From Bacteroides fragilis (lineage in GTDB: Bacteria; Bacteroidota; Bacteroidia; Bacteroidales; DTGW01): DNA of 64,000 nt. Below, one piece after another: positions 37,226 through 46,466 of the stretch (positions are counted from its first letter, which is position 1; each line of letters starts with the position of its first letter). The position numbers and the translations under genes were made by a program. The DNA lies in the NCBI GenBank assembly GCA_945889005.1, contig CAMDBI010000002.1, positions 83,734 to 147,733 on the forward strand, given 5' to 3'. Below the pieces are notes generated by a model. The model made no database searches, was not told where the DNA came from, and was given only the letters and a program-made list of their open reading frames with translations.

Positions 37226-39349
37226 TTATTCAGGCTTTGGCAATAAAGCTTTACGTGAAAGTTTCAACTTTCCGGTTTTCTTATCTACTTCAATAAGCTT
37301 AACCTCAATTTCGTCACCTTCTTTGAGAACATCGCGAACTTTTTCGATTCGTTTCCAATCAATTTCTGAAACATGTAACAATCCGTCTTTACCAGGAAGA
37401 ATCTCGATAAAAGCGCCATACTCCATAATCGACTTTACTTTACCCTTATAGACTTCACCTTCTTCGGGTACAGATACAATTCCTTTTATTTTCCTCAAAG
37501 CAGCATCAATTGCTTCTTTGTTATCGGCCGAAATATTTATAATGCCTTTATTATCGACTTCTTCAATAGTAATTACAGTACCTGTTTCGCGTTGCATTTC
37601 TTGAATAACTTTACCTCCAGGTCCAATAATAGCACCAATAAAGTCTTTCGGAATAGTTAATTGTTCAATGCGTGGTGCATGTGGTTTGTAATCTTCACGA
37701 GGTTCAGAAATGGTTTCAAGTATTTTTCCGAGAATATGTAAACGTCCTTCCTTAGCTTGATTAAGTGCTTTGGTCATTACTTCAGTTGTAAGACCATTTA
37801 TTTTAATATCCATTTGAGTAGCAGTAATACCTTTCTCAGTACCAGTTACTTTGAAGTCCATATCGCCAAGGTGGTCTTCGTCGCCCAAAATATCGGACAA
37901 TACGGCAAATTTTCCGGTTTTTTCGTCGGTTATCAAACCCATAGCAATACCCGACACTGGACGTTTAATTTTTACACCAGCATCCATCAATGCAAGAGTA
38001 CCTGCACACACAGTAGCCATCGACGACGAACCGTTCGATTCGAGAATATCTGATACTACACGAACTGTGTAAGGATTGTCGTTTCCTTTCGGAACCATGT
38101 TTTTAAGAGCACGATGGGCAAGGTTTCCATGACCAATTTCTCTACGGCTCAATCCACGTGATGCTTTTGCTTCGCCAGTTGAAAAAGGTGGAAAGTTATA
38201 GTGCAGCATAAATTTTTCGTAGCCCTTGAACATCACATCGTCTATCATCTTCTCGTCCATTTTAGTTCCGAGAGTAACAGTAGTTAGCGATTGAGTTTCG
38301 CCACGTGTAAATATTGCAGAACCGTGGGCAGCTGGCAAATAATCGACTTCGCTCCAAATAGGACGAATTTCGTTTGTTTTGCGACCATCGAGACGAACAC
38401 CTTCATCCAAAATCATGTTGCGCATGGCTTCTTTCTCAACTGCATGGTAATAGCGACCTACAAGATTAGCTTTTGCAGCTCGCTCTTCTTCAGTCAGTTG
38501 CGTTTCGAGAAACTCGTTTTTCAAAGATTCGAAAGCATCGCTCCGTTCATGTTTTGGAGCTCCCGATTTGGCTATGTTGTATGCTTTGGTATAGCAGTAT
38601 TCTTTAACTTTTGTACAAAGATCTTCGTCTTTGGTTTCGTGGCAATAAGCACGCTTAGTCGATTTTCCAACTGCTTCGCTCAATTCCATTTGCATTTTGC
38701 ATTGAGCTTTAATGGCAGTATGACCAAACTGAATGGCATCTAGCATATCTTGTTCAGACACTTCAAGCATTTCGCCTTCTACCATCAAAATATTTTCGAA
38801 AGTAGCCGCAATCATAATGTCGATATCGGTTTTCTCCATTTGTGAGAAAGTAGGATTTAACACCCATTTACCATCGATACGACCAACACGAACTTCAGAA
38901 ATAGGACCATTGAATGGAATATCTGAAACGGCAAGTGCAGCAGAAGCAGCTAATCCGGCAAGTGCGTCGGGTTGTTGATCTTTGTCGGCCGAAATCAGAT
39001 TGACCGTTACGAAAGTTTCGGCATGAAAATCGTCGGGAAACAAAGGACGCAAAGCGCGGTCGATAAGACGTGAGACCAACACTTCGTAGTCTGAAGCTTT
39101 GCCTTCGCGTTTCATAAAACCACCGGGATAGCGTCCAAGTGCAGCATATTTTTCTTTGTATTCGACCTGTAAAGGCATGAAATCGACATCTTCTTTGGCA
39201 TCTTTAGCACAAACTACTGTAGCAAGCAACATGGTTTTACCCATTTTAACTACTACAGATCCATCGGCTTGTTTGGCCAATTTGCCGGTTTCGATTTCAA
39301 CTACGCGGCCATCGCCCAAATCTATGGTTTTCTTTACTACGTTTAGCAT
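37226..39349 (-). CDS. pnp: Polynucleotide phosphorylase
   Basis: The 707-residue protein has two RNase PH domains (residues ~1-230 and ~300-550; [33 protein letters not shown]), a KH domain ([20 protein letters not shown]) and an S1 domain ([20 protein letters not shown]). It degrades RNA phosphorolytically in the 3' to 5' direction. It follows rpsO by 75 bp in the classic rpsO-pnp order. Confidence 0.96.
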   Translation of the reverse strand: MLNVVKKTIDLGDGRVVEIETGKLAKQADGSVVVKMGKTMLLATVVCAKDAKEDVDFMPLQVEYKEKYAALGRYPGGFMKREGKASDYEVLVSRLIDRALRPLFPDDFHAETFVTVNLISADKDQQPDALAGLAASAALAVSDIPFNGPISEVRVGRIDGKWVLNPTFSQMEKTDIDIMIAATFENILMVEGEMLEVSEQDMLDAIQFGHTAIKAQCKMQMELSEAVGKSTKRAYCHETKDEDLCTKVKEYCYTKAYNIAKSGAPKHERSDAFESLKNEFLETQLTEEERAAKANLVGRYYHAVEKEAMRNMILDEGVRLDGRKTNEIRPIWSEVDYLPAAHGSAIFTRGETQSLTTVTLGTKMDEKMIDDVMFKGYEKFMLHYNFPPFSTGEAKASRGLSRREIGHGNLAHRALKNMVPKGNDNPYTVRVVSDILESNGSSSMATVCAGTLALMDAGVKIKRPVSGIAMGLITDEKTGKFAVLSDILGDEDHLGDMDFKVTGTEKGITATQMDIKINGLTTEVMTKALNQAKEGRLHILGKILETISEPREDYKPHAPRIEQLTIPKDFIGAIIGPGGKVIQEMQRETGTVITIEEVDNKGIINISADNKEAIDAALRKIKGIVSVPEEGEVYKGKVKSIMEYGAFIEILPGKDGLLHVSEIDWKRIEKVRDVLKEGDEIEVKLIEVDKKTGKLKLSRKALLPKPE

Positions 39350-39424
39350 ATTGTATATTGTGAATGTATAAAAGGGAAAAAATTGGGTAGTGTATATATA
39401 TAAAAAAAGGCAATAATAATTGCC

Positions 39425-39694
39425 TTATTTTCTTATATTCAGCTGTTTGATAATGTCCCTGTATCGTGCAATATCAGTATCTTTTAAATAATCGAGCATC
39501 TTGCGGCGCTTTCCAACTAGTCGAAGAAGAGCTGTTTGTGTGCTAAAATCTTTTTTATTGACTTTCAAATGTTCAGTCAAATCGTTGATTCGTTTTGTAA
39601 ACAATGCAACTTGACTTTCGGGCGAACCGGTGTTTGTTGCTGATTTACCATACTGAGCAAATAAATCTTGCTTTACCTCTGCTGTTAAATGCAT
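39425..39694 (-). CDS. rpsO: 30S ribosomal protein S15
   Basis: The 89-residue protein has NTGSPESQVALFTKRINDLTEHL and LLRLVGKRRKMLDYL, the S15 signature. It binds 16S rRNA early in small-subunit assembly and often autoregulates. Upstream of pnp. Confidence 0.97.
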   Translation of the reverse strand: MHLTAEVKQDLFAQYGKSATNTGSPESQVALFTKRINDLTEHLKVNKKDFSTQTALLRLVGKRRKMLDYLKDTDIARYRDIIKQLNIRK

Positions 39695-39834
39695 AATGTG
39701 TTATCTTATAAGAGTTTCTTTATTTTTTAAGAATTGCAAAATTACTTATTTTTTTAATATGAACAAATTTGCAATGAAAATTATTTTTAGGAAATGTGGA
39801 AATGTGGAAATTAAAATTTGATTTTCACATTCGC

Positions 39835-40920
39835 TTATAGTTCACTTTCTTTCAAACGTTCGGCATTTTCGGCCATTTGCAATTGGTCAATAAAATCTTG
39901 GATATCGCCATCCATAGTAACAGGCAGATTGTGAACGGTATAATTGATGCGATGATCGGTGACTCTACCTTGTGGATAATTGTAAGTGCGAATTTTGGCC
40001 GATCGGTCGCCTGTGGATACCATGGTTTTACGTTTTGCCGATATTTCGTCGAGATATTTCTGATGTTCAATATCGTATATACGCGAGCGAAGCTCGACAA
40101 GTGCTTTCTCAAAATTTTTTATTTGCGATTTCTCGTCCTGGCACTGAACAACAATACCCGATGGGATATGCGTTAATCGAATAGCAGAATATGTGGTATT
40201 TACAGACTGTCCACCTGGCCCCGACGAACAAAATGTATCTTTTCGTATATCGTTCATGTTTATATCTACATCGAACTCCTCTGCTTCGGGCAAAACAGCA
40301 ACCGATGCAGCTGAAGTATGCACCCTACCTTGCGATTCGGTTTTGGGAATACGCTGCACACGATGAACACCCGATTCGTATTTAAGAACTCCATACACGC
40401 CATCGCCCTTAACATTCATAACCACCTCTTTAAAACCACCGGCAGTACCTTCAGTAAAGCTAGTAATTTCAACTTTCCAACCTTTGTTTTCGCAGTAACG
40501 GGTATACATACGGTACAAATCGCCTGCAAAAATACTTGCTTCGTCGCCACCGGTACCGGCTCGTACTTCAAGAATGGCATTTTTCGAGTCTTGGGGGTCT
40601 GAAGGAATAAGCATAAGTTTCATTTTCTCTTCCATAGCAGGTAAAGATGTTTCTAGATCTGCCAACTCCATTTTTGCCATATCGCGAAGCTCGTCGTCCT
40701 TTTCGTTTTTAAGAATTTCTTGCGACGAATCGTAGTTCGACAACATATTCTTATATTCCCGAAATGCATCGACTATTGGCTGAAGCTCGCGGTACTCCTT
40801 GTTGAGCTTAACATAGCGCTTCATGTCCGAAATTACTTCGGGGTCGGTTATTTGTTGCGATATTTCGTCTAATTTGTGCTGTATGCCTTCTAAACGGCTG
40901 ATGATTGCGTTGTCGCTCAT
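39835..40920 (-). CDS. prfA: Peptide chain release factor 1
   Basis: The 361-residue factor recognises UAA/UAG. It has the GGQ loop ([20 protein letters not shown]) and the codon-reading PxT-type motif in [14 protein letters not shown]. Domain 1 is a coiled coil (residues 1-100). It is transcribed toward rpsO after a 140-bp spacer. Confidence 0.95.
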   Translation of the reverse strand: MSDNAIISRLEGIQHKLDEISQQITDPEVISDMKRYVKLNKEYRELQPIVDAFREYKNMLSNYDSSQEILKNEKDDELRDMAKMELADLETSLPAMEEKMKLMLIPSDPQDSKNAILEVRAGTGGDEASIFAGDLYRMYTRYCENKGWKVEITSFTEGTAGGFKEVVMNVKGDGVYGVLKYESGVHRVQRIPKTESQGRVHTSAASVAVLPEAEEFDVDINMNDIRKDTFCSSGPGGQSVNTTYSAIRLTHIPSGIVVQCQDEKSQIKNFEKALVELRSRIYDIEHQKYLDEISAKRKTMVSTGDRSAKIRTYNYPQGRVTDHRINYTVHNLPVTMDGDIQDFIDQLQMAENAERLKESEL

Positions 40921-41116
40921 AAATTAATTACTAAAGACTAATTACTAATGAAAATAGAAAAAGAGACCAATAAAAAATTGGATGAAAAAACTATTGAAGC
41001 TAAAGAAAAAAATGAGCCATCGACATTTTGTTTGAGAGTGCAAATATATGATAAAATTCTTTTTGTAAAAATTGCATTGAATCATTATCTTGCGTTGAAT
41101 TTTTTAATTGAAAATA

Positions 41117-41953
41117 ATGAAAAGAATACTTCTAATAGCCTTATTAGCAATAGTTTTGAACAACAATGCTCAACAAATTATTCATATAAAACAAGCCAAA
41201 GGTGAATATATTATGGCTGCCAAATCGGATATTAGCGAAAAAGCAGCATTCGAGAAAGCTCATAACGAAGCAAAGTTAGAAGCTATGCGCAAAGCGGGTG
41301 TTGCCGAAAATATAAGTTCGTCAGACATACTTACTACAAACCAAAGTGGCTCAAACTTTAAACAAGACCTGAGCTCTATTCTTTCTGTCGAGATAAATGG
41401 AGCAGTGGTTAATGACAGCATCGTTGACGAAAAAAAAATAGTCGACGAATATGGAACTAAATATTATGTAACGATTAATGCCGATGTAATAAAATATGAG
41501 ACTAAAGCAGACCCTTCGTTTATTTTTAAAGTTGAAGGCGTAAAAGAATATTATGAAAACGACAATTTGATGCGATTTTCGTTTTTACCTTTTTCCGATG
41601 GATATTTAAAAATATTCAACATCAACGACAACGAAAATTTTATGGTTTATCCTTATTTCGACAAAAAAGGCTCGATGCTCAACGACACGCTAAATAGGCT
41701 TTTCAGAGCCAATGTAAAGCTACAATTCCCTCTTAACAAGCTTATGGGAAATCCAACAACGCGCGAAGATGGTTACATGCTCTATACAGAACTTCCTCGC
41801 GAAAATAATTACTTGATTTTTGTTTTTACAAAAGATAACATACCATATATCGGAAATTACACCTATAAAGATGTGATTTCGTGGATATATCGTATTAGCC
41901 CAGATAGGCGCAGGGTGCAATTTTTGGACTTTGTAATTGTAAATAAAAAGTAA
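41117..41953 (+). CDS. DUF4384-like exported protein, paralogue
   Basis: The 278-residue product begins with a signal peptide (ILLIALLAIVLNNNAQ), then an alanine/lysine-rich LPP20-like helix (AAFEKAHNEAKLEAMRKA) and a beta-rich second half ending ISPDRRRVQFLDFVIVNKK. The middle and C-terminal region (MRFSFLPFSDGYLKIFN, FMVYPYF) corresponds to the DUF4384-like part of the protein at 3606-4565. The ATG at 41117 is preferred to the TTG three codons before it. A decayed second copy of its 3' end occurs at 43159-43220. Confidence 0.6.
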   Translation: MKRILLIALLAIVLNNNAQQIIHIKQAKGEYIMAAKSDISEKAAFEKAHNEAKLEAMRKAGVAENISSSDILTTNQSGSNFKQDLSSILSVEINGAVVNDSIVDEKKIVDEYGTKYYVTINADVIKYETKADPSFIFKVEGVKEYYENDNLMRFSFLPFSDGYLKIFNINDNENFMVYPYFDKKGSMLNDTLNRLFRANVKLQFPLNKLMGNPTTREDGYMLYTELPRENNYLIFVFTKDNIPYIGNYTYKDVISWIYRISPDRRRVQFLDFVIVNKK

Positions 41954-42040
41954 AATAGAAAATTTTTAATTTATTGCAATTTTTATAAAAAAAGATCTAT
42001 GCATTGGTGTCGTACCAATATTTTGAGTTTTACTGAATTG
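41954..42040. repeat. 44-bp direct repeat, copy 1, in spacer
   Basis: Bases 41960-42003 match 43257-43300 at 41 of 44 positions. The matching block starts just after the stop codons of the 41117 gene and its truncated duplicate. The remainder of this stretch shows no gene. Confidence 0.8.
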
Positions 42041-42736
42041 TATTGATATTACTAAAATTGAAGATAGGGATTCTCAAGAGGTTGTTGGATATTTTAAAAC
42101 ATTGGATTTGATATCAGAATCATACGAGGGCATCAGAATAAATGAAAATGGATTATAGAACTTGCATAATATACTGATGAAGTATAGTAAGAAGGATGCT
42201 TGACACAAGGGTGATTATAAAAAGCATAGCAATGCTGTTGAGGTCACTATGCCGATGATACAAAACAAATAATTTTTGAAACTACAGATGCTGGTATACA
42301 ACAGAACTTAATTCATTTAAAGTACTTGATGATTGTATTTACAAAGCAAACCAAAGCCGAATATATACGAAACCTCAAATATGCCTTTGCCAGCAAAGAA
42401 TATATAAACATCAAATTCGAAGAGAGCGAAGTTACAAAAGGCGGTAATGGCAATGTTTATGGTATCAACATTGCACAACGTTATTTCTCGTCCAATTATG
42501 GCAACTTTGGTTATTTGTTTCTGTTGGTCGATTTAAATGACCCTACAAACCCATTGATTCATGTTCGCACATGGCAACCCGATACTACAGGAGGTAAAAA
42601 TAACTCCAGAAGGTATTTTATATTATGATACTTATAAAAACAATAAAGTTACTAAATGTATAGCTATCGGAGCAATTGTAATTTCAACACTCGCATTTTT
42701 TGTTACTATTTTAGATTTTTATTTTGCAAATTGATA
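42041..42736 (+). pseudogene. Mosaic of decayed small genes
   Basis: Reading in one frame gives IDITKIEDRDSQEVVGYFKT and ISESYEGIRINENGL, a winged-helix-like start, then a TAG. The frame continues with LHNILMKYSKKDA, a TGA, KGDYKKHSNAV, a frameshift near 42240, and DDTKQIIFETTDAG, running into the open 42326-42628 frame. The latter resembles the C-terminal part of a Bacteroidota secreted family (EYIRNLKYAF, YGINIAQRYFSSNYG, LIHVRTWQPD). A further frameshift then gives VKITPEGILYYDTYKN and a TM helix (IAIGAIVISTLAFFVTIL) up to 42736. Stops and frame changes are direct observations. The ancestral gene boundaries are guesses, and 42326-42628 could still be an expressed 100-residue ORF. Confidence 0.5.
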
Positions 42737-42773
42737 TTTAGTAAGTGCCAAATCTATTTTCGAAATTGTTAAG

Positions 42774-42781
42774 TATTTTTG
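42774..42781 (+). promoter_or_regulatory. Putative -7 box of the first TA-like pair
   Basis: TATTTTTG fits TAnnTTTG and ends 15 bp before the ATG at 42797. Confidence 0.5.
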
Positions 42782-42796
42782 TAAATAAAAATTGAT

Positions 42797-43027
42797 ATGC
42801 GTACCACATCTTCAAATACAAGCCTTAATCCGGTGCAACTTCATTTGCTTCAAATGTTCTCGTATGCCAAAACCAAAAAAGAGCTTACAGAAGTAAAAAG
42901 TGTGTTGCTCGATTTTTACCGCAAGAAAGTTGATGCCGAATCCGACAAGGTTTGGAAAGCAAAAAAACTTACAGCCGAAGCCATGGACGATTTGCTCAAA
43001 TCGCACAATCGCACACCTTATAAATAA
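42797..43027 (+). CDS. Antitoxin-like protein of a PIN pair
   Basis: This 76-residue protein (NPVQLHLLQMFSYAKTKKEL, DDLLKSHNRTPYK) resembles a small Bacteroidota family that I recall directly upstream of PIN-domain toxin genes. The frame is intact. Its stop (TAA) is where an ATGA-type overlap with the toxin would normally be. The antitoxin role is inference from pairing. Confidence 0.65.
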   Translation: MRTTSSNTSLNPVQLHLLQMFSYAKTKKELTEVKSVLLDFYRKKVDAESDKVWKAKKLTAEAMDDLLKSHNRTPYK

Positions 43028-43163
43028 AAATAGTATTAGATACCAACTGCCTATTGGCATCGATACCCAACAAATCGCCATACCGTTGGCTTTTTGAGAA
43101 ATTTCGTAAAAAGCGCTTTACCCTTTGCTTTACCAACGAAATACTCGAAGAATACTACGATTA
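43024..43163 (+). pseudogene. Truncated PIN-domain toxin
   Basis: The frame reads KIVLDTNCLLASIPNKSPYR, WLFEKFRKKRFTLCFTNEIL and EEYYD, the N-terminal ~45 residues of a VapC-like PIN protein with its first catalytic Asp and TN motif, then a stop. The expected start codon is ATA (43024-43026) instead of ATG. The PIN core's remaining acidic residues are absent because the gene joins directly to the duplicated 3' end of the DUF4384-like gene. It cannot be an active nuclease. Confidence 0.75.
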
Positions 43164-43220
43164 ACCCCCGACAGACGCAAGGTGCAATATTTCGATTTTA
43201 TAATTTTGAATAAAAAATAA
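43159..43220 (+). pseudogene. Duplicate 3' end of the DUF4384-like gene
   Basis: The frame from about 43161 reads PDRRKVQYFDFIILNKK and stops, against PDRRRVQFLDFVIVNKK in the complete gene ending at 41953. One extra C upstream breaks the frame further 5'. Nothing else of the gene is present here. Confidence 0.8.
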
Positions 43221-43256
43221 AGAAAATATTTGTTAACATAAACTTTTTTAAAACGT

Positions 43257-43300
43257 AAATTTTTAATTTATTGCTATTTTTGTAAAAAAAGAGCTATGCA
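43257..43300 (+). repeat. 44-bp direct repeat, copy 2, with promoter
   Basis: It matches 41960-42003 at 41 of 44 positions. This copy has TATTTTTG at 43275-43282, a good TAnnTTTG -7 box, 13 bp before the ATG at 43296. In copy 1 the G is A, so that copy lacks the box. Confidence 0.8.
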
Positions 43301-43517
43301 ATTAGTAACTTTCCCAGTTAAAAAACATACAGACTTAAATCTCTTATTAGATGTTATAAGGAAATTTGGATATGAACCTAATGTTGTAAATGAAGAAGAT
43401 TTACAAATGAAAGCTCGAAAAGCAATGGTTAAATATTCAAAAAGCTTCAAAAGAGTTAATATTTCTTCTAAGAATCTTGATTTGCTAGTCAATGAAGCAG
43501 TAAATACAAAATGCTAG
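43296..43517 (+). CDS. Antitoxin-like protein of a second PIN pair
   Basis: This 73-residue protein (QLVTFPVKKHTDLNLLLDVI, EEDLQMKARKAMVKYSKSFK) has the size and place of the antitoxins preceding VapC/PIN toxins in Bacteroidota. The frame is intact. Its stop overlaps the ATG of the broken toxin by 7 bp (ATGCTAG), so the two were translationally coupled. Confidence 0.65.
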   Translation: MQLVTFPVKKHTDLNLLLDVIRKFGYEPNVVNEEDLQMKARKAMVKYSKSFKRVNISSKNLDLLVNEAVNTKC

Positions 43518-43958
43518 GGAAACATAAAGTTCGAGTTGTAATAGATGTTTAATCATTGGGTTAGTTTTGCTATTGCCAAAGGTATAAAATCACGATTTGA
43601 AGAAATTTTATTGAATTCAGAAATCACGATTGCATCATCAAATGAGCTTATTGACGAATTAACGAAGTAGCTGAATTATCCAAAAATAAGTAAAATAACC
43701 CAAAATATTGAAAACTTTTCAAGTCAACGGTTTATTGAATTGCATAAAAAATCTACAATTCTTTTTAAAACAAATGAAACAATCAATATATCGCCAGATC
43801 CTAAAGACAATTATTTAATTTCACTAGCAGTCAGTGCCAAAGCTAATTTTTTGATTACAGGTGATAAACCTCATTTGTTGTCGCTAAAAAAATACAAATC
43901 AACAAGAATTATATCATTTACTGAATTTTATAGGTTGGTTTTACAAGAATATGATTAA
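43511..43958 (+). pseudogene. Broken PIN-family toxin (three indels)
   Basis: The frame starts MLGKHKVRVVIDV, then needs removal of one T (giving DVNHWVSFAIAKGIKSRFEE), insertion of one G near 43670 (giving ELTKVAELSKNK) and removal of one T near 43690, after which it continues as KITQNIENF and ends LISLAVSAKANFLITGDKPHL and TRIISFTEFYRLVLQEYD. The repaired product is a complete ~148-residue PIN-fold protein of the TIGR00305-type toxin family, with D..HW and TGD motifs. As it stands it is inactive. Confidence 0.8.
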
Positions 43959-45097
43959 AAATCTTTGTAAATCAAATATTTCTTTCTTTTTAGCTTAAAA
44001 GTATCTAAATCTTTCTCCCAAGTCTGAAAAATTTCTATTTCGTCCAGCTTGTTTATTATTTGTTGTTGCAATAGATTGGTACCAATGAGATTACGAAAGA
44101 AAGAATTGAAAAAAACTTTTTCGCACGAAATATTATGATAAGCATCAATAATATATTTCAATGTAAACTGCGAAGTATCGCCTCGCAAGTCCTTACCATT
44201 GCACAACAGATTGACATGTGGAGGATTTATTGCACCGAGGGTGTTTTGTGGCGTGTATTGAATATTTCCCTCGTTATAACAAGGATGCCCATACACTTCG
44301 AAAGGAAAATCGGTTCCACGACCGACATTAACTACCGTTCCTTCAAACAATACCAAAGAAGGATAATGATACACTGCACCCATAGTTTTAAGATTGGGCG
44401 ATGGGGCAATAGGCAAATGGTAACGTACGGAATGTTGGTAATTGACGCAGGGTACAACTATTAGCCGACATTGAGCACTATCATTAAGCCAGCGTTCACC
44501 GTTAATCATTAGGGCATATTCGCCAATGGTCATACCGTACACGAGCGGAACAGGATGAAGACCAACAAAAGACTTATACTTTAGGTCAAGTACAGGGCCG
44601 GCAATATAAAAACCGTTTGGATTGGGGCGGTCGAGAACTATTAATTGTTTATTAAATTTGGCACTGGCATCCATGATGTAATGCAGTGTAGAAAGATATG
44701 TATAGCAGCGAACACCAACATCCTGTATATCAAAAATTACGACATCGACATTCTGAATATCTGTATCGCGAGGTATATATCTTTTACCATAAAGAGAAAC
44801 TATTTTGAGACCCGTAATTTGATCTATAGTATCTGCTACGTGATCGCCTGCACCTATATTGCCACGAAAACCATGCTCGGGGGCAAATATTATTTTAATA
44901 TCAAATCCCATTTTCGATAGCGTGTCTATCAAATGCGATCTTCCAACAACAGACGTTCGATTCGCTACAATGGCAAGCCTTTTGTCCTTAAGCAAAGGGA
45001 AATATTGCTCGGTGTTTTCGGCCCCAGTTTTCACCTGAGAAAATACAGAATTTGAAAATAATAGAATTAAAAGTACAGTTAGAGAAAACAAACGCAT
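43955..45097 (-). CDS. Exo-beta-N-acetylmuramidase NamZ-like (DUF1343)
   Basis: I start at the ATG at 45097 (380 residues), which opens a signal peptide (LFSLTVLLILLFSNSVFSQ); the frame runs upstream without purpose. DUF1343 motifs are RLAIVANRTSVVGRSHLIDT, IFAPEHGFRGNIGAGDHV, DVVIFDIQDVGVRCYTY and NVGRGTDFPFEVYGHP. Characterised homologues (GH171) remove terminal N-acetylmuramic acid from peptidoglycan fragments. It is likely a periplasmic wall-recycling enzyme. It is divergent from the permease gene. Confidence 0.85.
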   Translation of the reverse strand: MRLFSLTVLLILLFSNSVFSQVKTGAENTEQYFPLLKDKRLAIVANRTSVVGRSHLIDTLSKMGFDIKIIFAPEHGFRGNIGAGDHVADTIDQITGLKIVSLYGKRYIPRDTDIQNVDVVIFDIQDVGVRCYTYLSTLHYIMDASAKFNKQLIVLDRPNPNGFYIAGPVLDLKYKSFVGLHPVPLVYGMTIGEYALMINGERWLNDSAQCRLIVVPCVNYQHSVRYHLPIAPSPNLKTMGAVYHYPSLVLFEGTVVNVGRGTDFPFEVYGHPCYNEGNIQYTPQNTLGAINPPHVNLLCNGKDLRGDTSQFTLKYIIDAYHNISCEKVFFNSFFRNLIGTNLLQQQIINKLDEIEIFQTWEKDLDTFKLKRKKYLIYKDF

Positions 45098-45131
45098 TAT
45101 ATTTTTATTTTTGTCAAAAATAAGAAAAAAG

Positions 45132-46373
45132 GTGAATGTAGAATTTTTTATAGCCTTGAGGCAATACAAATATTCGGGAAAAAGCAAGCTATCGTCGTCG
45201 GTATCGGGGATTGCCGTATTTGGCATAGCCCTTTGTATCGTAGTAATGATAGTGTCTACCTCAATTGTTACCGGGTTTAAGCAAGAAATAAGCAATAAAG
45301 TAATTGGCTTTGGCTCACACATACAAATAATCAACTACGATTCGAACAGTTCGTACGAAACAAACCCTATAAGCAACAAACAGCCTTTTTTGAGAGGCTT
45401 GAAAGAAACCGATGGGATTGCACATATACAACAATACGCACTGAAAGCAGGTATAATAAAAACTCAAAACGATATTCAGGGAGTAGTATTGAAAGGCGTT
45501 GGCAGCGATTTCGACTGGTCGTTTTTTTCAAAATATCTGATTGCCGGAAAAACATTTGAAGTAAACGACAGTAGCAAAACCAACGAGATACTAATATCAA
45601 ACTATATAGCACAACACTTGAAATTGAAAGTGGGCGACAATTTTGCCATGTATTTTGTACAGGATCCACCACGAATGCGTAAGTTTACTATTTCGGGAAT
45701 ATACGAGACTAGTTTTGAAGAAATGGACAAACTTTATGTATTGTGCGATATTGGGCACATACGCAAACTCAACGATTGGAAAGACGATCAAATTACCGGG
45801 TTTGAAGTACATATCGACAATTTTTCGAAACTCGATCAAATGTATTTTACTGCTTCAGACACTGTGGGAGTAGGTTTATCGGCCGATGGAACTGTTCTCC
45901 GTGTTGAAAACATAAAGCAGAGATATCCTCAAATATTCGATTGGCTAGCATTACAAGATGTCAATGTAATGATCATATTGATATTGATGCTTGCCGTTGC
46001 AGGCTTCAACATGATATCGGGCTTATTGGTTCTAATTCTTGACAAAGTTCGAATAATTGGTATTTTGAAAGCAATAGGAGGCAACAATCTACTGCTTCGC
46101 AAGATATTTTTGTATCATTCGGGTTTTCTTATAGTAAAAGGCTTGTTTTGGGGCAATGTAATAGGGCTTGGATTTTGTTATCTTCAAAAATACACACATA
46201 TTTTTAAGCTCGATCAAACCTCGTACTATATTTCATATGTTCCAATAAATATAGACCTTTCGAGTGTTCTGATGCTTAATTTTGGTGCTATGTTAGCCAT
46301 ATTAATTTCACTTTTATTGCCCTCAATGGTAATTTCGCGATTAAATCCTATAGATTCAATAAGGTATTCTTAA
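45132..46373 (+). CDS. LolC/E-type FtsX-like permease
   Basis: The protein is about 413 residues starting at GTG 45132 (VNVEFFIALRQYKYSGKSKL); a TTG at 45111 is the alternative. It has an N-terminal TM helix (GIAVFGIALCIVVMIVSTSI), a large periplasmic domain (residues ~55-270) and three C-terminal TM helices, the FtsX fold of LolC/LolE and MacB-like systems. It probably extracts lipoproteins for outer-membrane sorting. The matching ATPase (LolD) is not adjacent. Confidence 0.8.
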   Translation: MNVEFFIALRQYKYSGKSKLSSSVSGIAVFGIALCIVVMIVSTSIVTGFKQEISNKVIGFGSHIQIINYDSNSSYETNPISNKQPFLRGLKETDGIAHIQQYALKAGIIKTQNDIQGVVLKGVGSDFDWSFFSKYLIAGKTFEVNDSSKTNEILISNYIAQHLKLKVGDNFAMYFVQDPPRMRKFTISGIYETSFEEMDKLYVLCDIGHIRKLNDWKDDQITGFEVHIDNFSKLDQMYFTASDTVGVGLSADGTVLRVENIKQRYPQIFDWLALQDVNVMIILILMLAVAGFNMISGLLVLILDKVRIIGILKAIGGNNLLLRKIFLYHSGFLIVKGLFWGNVIGLGFCYLQKYTHIFKLDQTSYYISYVPINIDLSSVLMLNFGAMLAILISLLLPSMVISRLNPIDSIRYS

Positions 46374-46466
46374 AACTTTTTTATATATTTATATTTTATA
46401 AACAAATATTGCAATTATGCGAAAATTCGCATAGGTTTGTATTAAGCATAGCTGCTATTTATTTTT

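Noticed and set aside
38291..38743. 150-residue plus-strand open frame
   Set aside because: Antisense to pnp with no domain likeness.
40948..41205. 85-residue open frame upstream of and overlapping the DUF4384-like paralogue
   Set aside because: It overlaps the start of the clear signal-peptide gene at 41117, has low-complexity Lys/Glu composition and includes intergenic repeat words; no family likeness.
43511..43958. Programmed frameshifting in the PIN toxin
   Set aside because: Three separate indels at non-slippery places are needed, so decay explains it better.
43955..45334. 459-residue version of the NamZ-like gene
   Set aside because: The extra N-terminal 79 residues are antisense to the permease start and precede an obvious signal peptide at 45097.
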